A DNA stretch of 55,743 nucleotides from Bacteroidales bacterium H4 (GTDB lineage: Bacteria > Bacteroidota > Bacteroidia > Bacteroidales > Muribaculaceae), in the NCBI GenBank assembly GCA_001701165.1, contig DAAP01000015.1, forward strand, positions 1 through 55,743. Reading direction: 5' to 3'. Of the stretch, positions 33,521 to 40,319 are shown piece by piece (positions within the stretch are counted from its first letter, which is position 1; every line of letters starts with the position of its first letter). A program made the translations under genes and the position numbers. The notes below the pieces were generated by a model. That model saw only the letters and a program-made list of their open reading frames with translations. It was not told the DNA's origin and made no database searches.

Positions 33521-35166
33521 TATTCCACGGGTATTACTTTGAGTCGGTCGCCTTGTTCGTTGACTATGGAGCGGTAGTAGCGTTCGTCATATCCGCCGTA
33601 GGCGGGTTTGTCGGGAAGTCCGTAGGGGGTGCGGCTGAAGGTGCCGTCTTCGTTCTGCTTCTTGATGTTGCCGTCCAGGTATTTGACAAATAGCGTGTCG
33701 CCCAATGCGCGGTAGTCCTTGGTGCATTTTTCGGCCCAATAATTGGTGATTTCGGCGAGGTACTTGGCCGCATCGTCATGGGATAGTGTGCGGCACATCT
33801 CCTCGGCCTTGCCGGCACTGATGGTCATTTGGACTTCAAGGCTTTCCTGGACCTTGCGGATGTCGCCAATCATTTGGCTGTAGCGGTTGTAGGCTTGGTT
33901 GGCTACGTAATTGGTGACCCAGAACATCGAGTCCCAGGAGAGCGTGAGCAGGTCGCCGTTGCCGTGCGCAAGCTGGTAGGGCGGCATTTTAAGGCTGTTG
34001 AACACGGGGATGTATACGCAGGTGTTGGCGTCATCGACGCCGAACCACAGAATGCCGCGCATGGCATCGGGGCGTGCGTTGTTGATGTCCGCCACAAATG
34101 AAAATCCGGTCTGCTGCGTGGCAATGGCCCGCTCGTGCGTGTATTCAACGCCGTCCACTTTGTAGGTCAACGGACGCCAGCGGTAAGGAACGTTAAACGG
34201 ACCGGCACCTATGTCCTTGGTCATGTCCATTGGTGTGCCTTCAAAGTGGTCGCGCATTATATCCTTGAGGTCTTGTGCTGTCAGTAGGCGTTCGGGGCGC
34301 ACCCATAATGGCATGGGTTCGCCCTGTCCGCGCAGTATCCAGGGCAGGTAGGCGTCCATGCTGCCTTGAGCCGCAAAGCGGTTGAAGTAGCTCCAAACGC
34401 GTCCATCGCAGCCGCGCATGGACAACATGTCATATACCGAGTAGGCACGCGAGAAATCAAAGTCTTCGTCCTTGCCTTTGTAGTATCCGCATTTGCGAGC
34501 AAAGGAAATTACGTCCGGGCTGTACAATGTTTCCGGGTCGTCAAGCGGGAAGGTGTGTATACGTGCATTGTTGGCGTGCCCGCTGATGTATCCGTCGGGT
34601 ACGCGTCGAGCCACCCATACGATGCCTTTGTCGTGCTTGCCCTTGCCTATGAGTTCCAAAATCCATACTTCGTCGGCATCGGCGATACTGAAGCTTTCGC
34701 CGCCGGAGGCATAGCCGTATTTATTGGCAAGCGATGTCATTGTGTCGATGGCCTCGCGTGCGGTGCGTGCGCGCTCCAGAGTGATATATATCAGCGAGCC
34801 GTAGTCTATAAGGCCTGTGCCGGCCAACTCGGCTCGTCCGCCCCATGTGGTCTCGGAGATTGTCAGGCCGAACTCGTTCATATTGCCTATCGTCGAATAT
34901 GTGTGTGGCGCTTCATCGATTTCGCCTAGTGGCTTTTGGGTGTCCCATTCGATGATGGCACGCTTGGTGCCGGGGGCGTGGTCGCCCCCCATGTGCGAAT
35001 ACAATTCGCCGTATAGTTCGTGGCTGTCGGCGGCGTATGTAATCATAACGCTGCGAGAGGCCGTAGCGCCCGGGGTCGCGATAAGACTTGTGCAGGCCTC
35101 GGCGTAGTCGGAGGCAAATGCCATAGCAAAAGCAGCTGCTATGGTGGTTATGGTCCTGGTATTCAA
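33520..35166 (-). CDS. Secreted C69-family dipeptidase
   Basis: This is a family C69 (PepD-like) N-terminal-nucleophile dipeptidase. The catalytic Cys is exposed after the leader, in YAEACTSLIATPG; later landmarks include ITYAADSHELYGE, SIADADEVWILELIGKG and YISGHANNARIHTFP. No ATG precedes the signal peptide. The frame runs back to 35532, but that part overlaps the divergent gene. I prefer a TTG start at 35166, giving NTRTITTIAAAFAMAFA as leader and a 548-residue protein; the ATG at 35124 would leave the leader too short. The stop shares a base with the next start. Confidence 0.85.
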   Translation of the reverse strand: MNTRTITTIAAAFAMAFASDYAEACTSLIATPGATASRSVMITYAADSHELYGELYSHMGGDHAPGTKRAIIEWDTQKPLGEIDEAPHTYSTIGNMNEFGLTISETTWGGRAELAGTGLIDYGSLIYITLERARTAREAIDTMTSLANKYGYASGGESFSIADADEVWILELIGKGKHDKGIVWVARRVPDGYISGHANNARIHTFPLDDPETLYSPDVISFARKCGYYKGKDEDFDFSRAYSVYDMLSMRGCDGRVWSYFNRFAAQGSMDAYLPWILRGQGEPMPLWVRPERLLTAQDLKDIMRDHFEGTPMDMTKDIGAGPFNVPYRWRPLTYKVDGVEYTHERAIATQQTGFSFVADINNARPDAMRGILWFGVDDANTCVYIPVFNSLKMPPYQLAHGNGDLLTLSWDSMFWVTNYVANQAYNRYSQMIGDIRKVQESLEVQMTISAGKAEEMCRTLSHDDAAKYLAEITNYWAEKCTKDYRALGDTLFVKYLDGNIKKQNEDGTFSRTPYGLPDKPAYGGYDERYYRSIVNEQGDRLKVIPVE

Positions 35167-35235
35167 AGTAGTGTATTTAGATGGTTGTGCATTGGTCTCT
35201 CGGAGAGGCGCATGGTGCGCTTTCCTCCGAAAGTG

Positions 35236-35243
35236 CAAATATA
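35236..35243 (-). promoter_or_regulatory. Putative -7 element for the C69 operon
   Basis: The minus strand reads TATATTTG, matching TAnnTTTG, about 70 nt upstream of the proposed TTG start. No -33 element is visible. Confidence 0.4.
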
Positions 35244-35327
35244 CGATTTTTTTGTGAGAGTTTCCTCGGATGGAAAAGCGAGAGGGCAAAAATGAGTCCG
35301 AACCTTGGTGTTTTGGGCGCGTGGGTG

Positions 35328-35358
35328 TTGTGGGTACGAGGCATTTTTTGTAACTTTG
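35328..35358 (+). promoter_or_regulatory. Promoter giving a near-leaderless mRNA
   Basis: TTG (35328-35330), 20 nt, then TAACTTTG (35351-35358) is a near-perfect Bacteroidetes promoter. The ATG of the methyltransferase is only 7 nt beyond the -7 element, so transcription should start about 4 nt before the start codon. Confidence 0.7.
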
Positions 35359-35365
35359 CGCCGCA

Positions 35366-36148
35366 ATGAAATCCCCGGCCGATACAGATGATACGCGTAC
35401 GCAGGGCTTGGAACTGACGACGGCGCGTGTCGCCGCATCGGTCCTTGCTCCGGCGTTGTATCTTATCCCTGTGCCACTTTCCGACGGACCTGTGGAGGAT
35501 GTTTTACCGGCACGCAATATCGAGATTGTCAAGTCTATACGCTACTTTATTGTGGAAAATGTACGGTCGGCACGTCGCTTTCTCAAGCGCTGTTGTCGCG
35601 ATATTGACATTGATTCTCTTGAATTTGTCGAACTGAGTGAGCATACTGATGCTGCGGCTGTGCCTCCGATGCTTGAGCCTTTACGACATGGTCATGCCAT
35701 GGGCGTCATCAGCGAAGCCGGGTGCCCGGCCGTTGCCGATCCGGGTGCCGATGCGGTGGCTGTGGCCCAACGCGAGGGCTTGCGTGTGGTTCCGTTGGTG
35801 GGCCCGTCAAGCGTTCTGATGGCTCTGATGGCCAGTGGTATGAATGGCCAGAGCTTCGCCTTTCACGGCTATCTGCCTATAGATGAACAAACACGCACGC
35901 GTGCCTTGCATCGACTGGTGCAAGCGGTGCAGCGCGACAAGCAGACGCAGATATTCATAGAGACGCCATATCGCAATGACCGCCTTATTGCCACACTGAT
36001 ACGGACACTGCCGTCGCAGATGCGCTTGTGCGTGGCTGCAGATATTTCCGGCACCTCTGAAAGTATTGTTACGGATACCCTTGCCGGATGGCGTCGCCGC
36101 AAGTATTGCTACAACAAGAAACCCACCATATTTCTATTATTCGAATAA
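35366..36148 (+). CDS. RsmI-like tetrapyrrole-methylase-fold SAM-dependent methyltransferase
   Basis: This 260-residue protein belongs to the RsmI/YraL branch of the tetrapyrrole-methylase fold. Landmarks are LYLIPVPLSD (31-40), SIRYFIVENVRSARRFLK, GVISEAGCPAVADPGADAV (113-131), LVGPSSVLMALMASG and IFIETPYRN. RsmI methylates the ribose of C1402 in 16S rRNA; Bacteroidetes often carry a second diverged copy of this annotation, so the target is uncertain. About 28 N-terminal residues precede the conserved domain, and a start at a later codon would conflict with the promoter distance only slightly. It is followed after 3 nt by the MBL gene. Confidence 0.85.
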   Translation: MKSPADTDDTRTQGLELTTARVAASVLAPALYLIPVPLSDGPVEDVLPARNIEIVKSIRYFIVENVRSARRFLKRCCRDIDIDSLEFVELSEHTDAAAVPPMLEPLRHGHAMGVISEAGCPAVADPGADAVAVAQREGLRVVPLVGPSSVLMALMASGMNGQSFAFHGYLPIDEQTRTRALHRLVQAVQRDKQTQIFIETPYRNDRLIATLIRTLPSQMRLCVAADISGTSESIVTDTLAGWRRRKYCYNKKPTIFLLFE

Positions 36149-36151
36149 GTC

Positions 36152-37201
36152 ATGCCTCCTATGCCTAAACGCCGTCGTCGCTTGTCACGAGCCCTGGATG
36201 ATATGCCGGGGCTGTTTGACAATGTGGATATCGATATGACCGAAGCGGAGAACCGTGCGGCTGTTGCGGCGCCCAAGGCTCCTGTCTCGCCTGATGCATC
36301 CAATCAGGACATTCTGGTAAACACCTCGGTGCTCGAGCGTCCGCAAAAATTGTTGTTTGTGTCCTTTGGTAGCGGCAGCAGCGGTAATTGTGCATATGTA
36401 GGCGCGCCGGGAGGACGAGGGGTGCTCATTGATGCCGGCGTGGACTCCAAGTTCGTGACTGCGGCACTTGAGGCTAATGGTTTGGATATAAAAAAAATCG
36501 TGGGTATTATATTGACGCATGACCATAGCGACCATGTGCGGTATGCATACTCGCTGTTGCGCAACAACAGGCATATGCTGCTGTATTGCACGCCGCGCTG
36601 TCTCTCGGGCATATTGCGACGCAGCAGCCTTTCGCGCCGCATCAAGGATTATCACAAGCCTATATACAAGGAATTTGCCTTTGAGGCTGCCGGGCTGAAT
36701 ATTACTCCTTTCGAGACCAGTCATGACGGCACCGACAACGTGGGATTTGATATTGATAACGGAATGCGCCACTTTGTGGTGGTGACGGATACGGGCTATC
36801 TCACCGAGCGTGCCGAGGCGTATGTGCGCCGAGCCAATTATTTGATGATAGAATCGAATTACGATGCCGATATGCTGCATAATGGTACTTATCCGCCGTA
36901 TTTGCAGGCCCGTATCGAGAGCGAGTGCGGACATTTGGACAATCGACAGGCTGCGGCCGCCGTCGCTTCGGTGGCTGTCGCGCATCCGGAAGCGCATCTG
37001 AGTCATGTTTTCCTGTGCCACTTGTCGCATGATAATAATACGCCCGAAACGGCCACAGCCACCATGCGCAAGGCGCTCGAGGGGGTCGGCCGCAAGGTTA
37101 TGTCCGCTGACCATGCCGTTATGCCGTCCCCGGGTACTTCGGATGTGCTGTTGGCTGCCTTGCCCCGCTTCGATTCCAGTCCGCTGTACGTGCTGCGCTG
37201 A
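36152..37201 (+). CDS. MBL-fold metallo-hydrolase (YycJ/WalJ-like)
   Basis: This 349-residue metallo-beta-lactamase-fold protein has the metal motif LTHDHSDH (121-128), SFGSGSSGNCAYVG and VLIDAGVDSKFV before it, and later metal ligands in VVTDTGYL, ESNYD and FLCHLSHDNN. This arrangement is typical of YycJ-type 5'-exonuclease-like proteins. The first about 65 residues are Arg- then Ala/Pro/Asp-rich and unlike the family, either a disordered extension or a sign that translation starts later, for example near Met18 or Met29. It is coupled to the upstream methyltransferase (3-nt gap). The substrate is unknown. Confidence 0.88.
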   Translation: MPPMPKRRRRLSRALDDMPGLFDNVDIDMTEAENRAAVAAPKAPVSPDASNQDILVNTSVLERPQKLLFVSFGSGSSGNCAYVGAPGGRGVLIDAGVDSKFVTAALEANGLDIKKIVGIILTHDHSDHVRYAYSLLRNNRHMLLYCTPRCLSGILRRSSLSRRIKDYHKPIYKEFAFEAAGLNITPFETSHDGTDNVGFDIDNGMRHFVVVTDTGYLTERAEAYVRRANYLMIESNYDADMLHNGTYPPYLQARIESECGHLDNRQAAAAVASVAVAHPEAHLSHVFLCHLSHDNNTPETATATMRKALEGVGRKVMSADHAVMPSPGTSDVLLAALPRFDSSPLYVLR

Positions 37202-37463
37202 CGGCTGCTGCTTTTATGACCGGGCGTTCGCTCGGCTCTGTCAATGCAGTAATTCAATAATTTACTTACGAAGTGTTTTTCGCGAACCTTGGCGTTTGCG
37301 AGCTTTTTTTAATCTATAAGTCGCTTTTTTTGTGCACGCGTTTATAAGTGGTTTTGATTTGACTTGCCATAAACTGCTTTTGCACAAAAAAGTGAGAGGA
37401 GGGCGTCCCGGATTGGGATGTCCTCCTCTCTTATAGGGGGTTGACGAGTGTCAGTGCTGCAGC
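37202..37463. other. Intergenic region between MBL gene and pckA
   Basis: This 262-bp gap between convergent genes contains the pckA terminator at 37394-37430. The rest is AT-rich, with a GCGAACCTTGGCGTTTGCG near-palindrome around 37280. I see no gene in it. Confidence 0.5.
37394..37430 (-). terminator. Rho-independent terminator of pckA
   Basis: A 16-bp stem (37394-37409 with 37415-37430, two G-U pairs, 5-nt loop) is followed, in the pckA direction, by ACTTTTTT. It is a textbook intrinsic terminator 34 nt beyond the pckA stop and may also stop the convergent MBL transcript. Confidence 0.88.
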
Positions 37464-39107
37464 TTAGAGCTGAGGACCGGCGGCAACGAGAGCCTTACCG
37501 GCAGCGTTGTTCTCGTATTTGTTGAAGTTTTTGATGAAGCGAGCTGCGAGGTCTTTGGCCTTGACATTCCAGTCTTCGACGTTGGTGTAGGTGTCGCGCG
37601 GGTCGAGGATCTTAGGATCTACGCCGGGCAGTTCGGTGGGTACTTCAAAGTCGAAGATGGGCATCTTCTTGGTGGGAGCCTTAAGGATGGAGCCGTCGAG
37701 GATTGCATCGATTATGCCACGAGTGTCGCGGATGGAGATACGCTTGCCTGTTCCGTTCCAGCCGGTGTTGACCAAATAAGCCTTGGCGCCGGATTTCTCC
37801 ATTTTCTTGACGAGCTCTTCTGCGTATTTGGTTGGGTGCAGTTCCAAGAAGGCTTGGCCGAAGCATGCCGAGAAGGTGGGGGTGGGCTCGGTGATACCGC
37901 GTTCTGTTCCGGCGAGTTTGGCAGTGAAGCCGCTCAGGAAGTAGTATTTGGTCTGTTCGGGCGTCAATATGGATACGGGAGGCAGCACTCCGAAGGCATC
38001 GGCGCTGAGGAAGATGACGTTCTTGGCAGCGGGGCCTGCGCTGATGGGGCGTACAATCTTTTCGATGTGGTCGATAGGATAGGATACGCGAGTGTTCTCG
38101 GTGACGCTCTTGTCGGCGAAGTCTATTTTGCCGTTTTCGTCAACGGTTACGTTCTCAAGCAGGGCATCGCGACGGATTGCGTTGTAGATGTCGGGCTCGC
38201 TTTCCTTGTCCAGATTGATGACTTTGGCATAGCAGCCGCCTTCGAAGTTGAAGACGCCGTTGTCGTCCCAGCCGTGTTCGTCGTCGCCGATGAGCAGGCG
38301 CTTGGGGTCGGTCGAAAGTGTAGTTTTGCCGGTGCCGCTGAGGCCGAAGAATATGGCGGTGTTTTTGCCTTCCATGTCGGTGTTGGCGCTGCAGTGCATC
38401 GAGGCGATGCCGCGCAGGGGCAGGAAGTAGTTCATCATCGAGAACATACCTTTCTTCATCTCGCCGCCGTACCAGGTGTTGATGATTACCTGCTCGCGGC
38501 TGGTGATGTTGAATACAACGGCTGTTTCGCTGTTCAGACCCAGTTCCTTGTAGTTTGTAACTTTGGCCTTGGATGCGTTGTAGACGATGAAATCGGGGGT
38601 GAAGTCGGCGAGTTCGTCAGCGGTGGGGCGGATGAACATATTGGTCACGAAGTGAGCTTGCCATGCTACTTCCATGATGAAGCGCACAGCCATACGGGTG
38701 TCTTTGTTTGCGCCGCAGAAGCCATCGACAACGTAGAGCTTCTTGTGGCCGAGTTCGTTGACAGCGAGCTCTTTGACGGCCTTCCAAGCTTCTTGGCTTG
38801 CGGGCTTGTTGTCGTTTTTATATCCCTCGGTTGTCCACCAAACGGTGTCTTTGGAATTCTCGTCCATTACGATGAATTTGTCTTTGGGCGAGCGGCCGGT
38901 GTAGACGCCTGTCATTACGTCTACCGCGCCGAGTTCGGTGACCTTGCCTTTTTCGTAGCCTTCGAGCGAGGTTCGGGTCTCTTCGTTGAAGAGCTCGTCA
39001 TAGGTGGGATTGTACACGACTTCGGTAGTGCCGTTTATGCCATATTTGGCAAGAGCGGCCTTAATCTCGGGCAGACGTTGCTGTTTGATTTCTTCGAGTT
39101 TGCTCAT
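37464..39107 (-). CDS. pckA: Phosphoenolpyruvate carboxykinase (ATP)
   Basis: PckA converts oxaloacetate and ATP to PEP, ADP and CO2; in anaerobic gut Bacteroidales it often runs toward oxaloacetate to save energy and feed succinate and propionate production. The 547-residue protein has GVYTGRSPKDKF (67-78), the substrate segment around TWYGGEMKKGMF, the P-loop GLSGTGKTT (255-263), the metal-binding GDDEHGWDDNGVFNFEGGCY and TRVSYPIDH. It starts at 39107 with MSKLEEIKQQRLPEIKAAL. A TAACTTTG element lies about 75 nt upstream and a strong terminator follows. Confidence 0.98.
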   Translation of the reverse strand: MSKLEEIKQQRLPEIKAALAKYGINGTTEVVYNPTYDELFNEETRTSLEGYEKGKVTELGAVDVMTGVYTGRSPKDKFIVMDENSKDTVWWTTEGYKNDNKPASQEAWKAVKELAVNELGHKKLYVVDGFCGANKDTRMAVRFIMEVAWQAHFVTNMFIRPTADELADFTPDFIVYNASKAKVTNYKELGLNSETAVVFNITSREQVIINTWYGGEMKKGMFSMMNYFLPLRGIASMHCSANTDMEGKNTAIFFGLSGTGKTTLSTDPKRLLIGDDEHGWDDNGVFNFEGGCYAKVINLDKESEPDIYNAIRRDALLENVTVDENGKIDFADKSVTENTRVSYPIDHIEKIVRPISAGPAAKNVIFLSADAFGVLPPVSILTPEQTKYYFLSGFTAKLAGTERGITEPTPTFSACFGQAFLELHPTKYAEELVKKMEKSGAKAYLVNTGWNGTGKRISIRDTRGIIDAILDGSILKAPTKKMPIFDFEVPTELPGVDPKILDPRDTYTNVEDWNVKAKDLAARFIKNFNKYENNAAGKALVAAGPQL

Positions 39108-39489
39108 TGTTGTTATTATTAATCTTGTTTTACCTTAGTTTCAGTGCATTAGCCTTTGTTTGGCCTTGTTTTTCATATGCAAAGTTAGCAACTTTTTTTG
39201 TTATGCGGTGTATGTCGCTATGGATTATGGAAATTTTTCCGTATTAAATAATCTTAATGTGGCATACGTGTTATGCAATGGTGTTGGTTGCCATACTTTT
39301 GTATGTGCAAACAGCGTGCCAAAAAAGGTTGTTCGAGGCAGCTTTCGATGAATGAATATTGTGTTGCCAACGCCGCGCACCGATTGGTGGTGGCATAAAA
39401 GGCTTTGGCGAGGTCGAGAGACGTGGGTGCCTTGGCCGTTAGACCAAATGTTCGTACCTTCGCGGAACAAAACATTTGACCGAGAAACT
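39108..39489. other. Divergent intergenic region pckA / GNAT
   Basis: This 382-bp gap holds a TAACTTTG -7 element for pckA on the minus strand (39180-39187). For the GNAT gene it holds a weaker TACCTTCG at about 39450, with TTG 20 nt before it. An AAATGTT/AACATTT inverted repeat spans the latter. The open frame starting at 39352 adds 46 residues without coding character. No other gene is visible. Confidence 0.5.
39180..39187 (-). promoter_or_regulatory. Putative -7 element of pckA
   Basis: The minus strand reads TAACTTTG, an exact match to TAnnTTTG, predicting a leader of about 70 nt before the pckA ATG. A -33 element is not obvious. Confidence 0.5.
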
Positions 39490-40044
39490 ATGCAGCGACA
39501 AATTACTTTACAACCTGTCACTACTGACAGCCGGGATTATGCAGCTATAGAGGCGCTGTTTGTGCGGGCGTTTCCCGAGAACGAGCGCCGTGACCTGGAT
39601 GCCCAGGCGTATAATGTAGACAGCGATAGCGTCCCGATGACTTGTTATGCCGCGTATTGCAAGGCGACCGGCGAATTTGCCGGGTTCGTAACCGTTTGGA
39701 CATTTGATGGTTATCGCTATTTGGAACATCTTGCGACCTCCGAAAGCGTGCGCAACGGCGGTATAGGCGGTGCTATGGTTGATGCCGTTGCGGCTATGGC
39801 GCCGGATGAACCTATAGTATTGGAGGTTGAGCCTGAGAGTTATGGAGAGATGGCGTGTAGGCGCATCGGGTTTTACGAGCGCCACGGCCTGCGACTTTGG
39901 CGCGGCCGCGACTACATGCAGCCCCCGTATCGTCCCGGCGGCGAGCATGTTCGCTTGATGATTATGGCCACGGACGGATTGGACGCCGAGCGCGATTTCG
40001 ACCGTGTGGTTGGCGGCATTATCTCGCGAGTATACCCGAAATAA
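39490..40044 (+). CDS. GNAT family N-acetyltransferase
   Basis: This 184-residue protein has the GNAT fold: the acetyl-CoA-binding motif A is seen in HLATSESVRNGGIGGAMVDAV (R-x-G-x-G-G pattern), followed by the beta strand PIVLEVEPES and the CRRIGFYERHGLRLW segment typical of motif B. It acetylates an unknown amine or protein N-terminus in the cytosol. I start at the ATG at 39490 because the family domain begins at MQRQITLQPV; the 46 residues upstream are unlike GNAT. It appears to be monocistronic, 276 nt before pheT. Confidence 0.88.
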   Translation: MQRQITLQPVTTDSRDYAAIEALFVRAFPENERRDLDAQAYNVDSDSVPMTCYAAYCKATGEFAGFVTVWTFDGYRYLEHLATSESVRNGGIGGAMVDAVAAMAPDEPIVLEVEPESYGEMACRRIGFYERHGLRLWRGRDYMQPPYRPGGEHVRLMIMATDGLDAERDFDRVVGGIISRVYPK

Positions 40045-40319
40045 TGCGAAGTGTCGAATGTGGGATTGTATTGCGCGCGTTGGCATGAAGAGACGTTAGA
40101 TTTTTGCCTTTCGGTTGGTGGTGTTATCTAAGAGCCTTAGGGGACTTAAATAATTAGTGTCATTAATATCCTATGGATGAGGGTGTTGGTGGTAGTACGC
40201 CAGTGCCGGCCTCGTTTCATTCCTTCTTTATAACAATGTATAAAGGCTTCGGCGAAGGCGCTAATTGAAAAAAAGTTTGTAACTTTGCAAGTCATAAGAA
40301 AGCAAACATATTTACATCC
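40045..40319 (+). promoter_or_regulatory. Intergenic region and pheT promoter area
   Basis: This 275-bp gap contains a TAACTTTG -7 element at 40280-40287, 32 nt before the pheT ATG, without a clear -33. It also contains CTAAG-AGC-CTTAG (40128-40140), related to the repeat at 27662-27709. I see no gene. Confidence 0.5.

Noticed and set aside
35167..35532. 122-residue N-terminal extension of the C69 peptidase frame
   Set aside because: It would overlap the divergent methyltransferase gene and its promoter and place the signal peptide internally.
36185..37114. 309-codon minus-strand frame opposite the MBL hydrolase
   Set aside because: The plus strand encodes a clear HxHxDH protein; this is its shadow.
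37836..39122. 428-codon open frame on the plus strand opposite pckA
   Set aside because: It is the antisense shadow of a strongly conserved pckA; Cys/Val/Gly-rich translation without domains.
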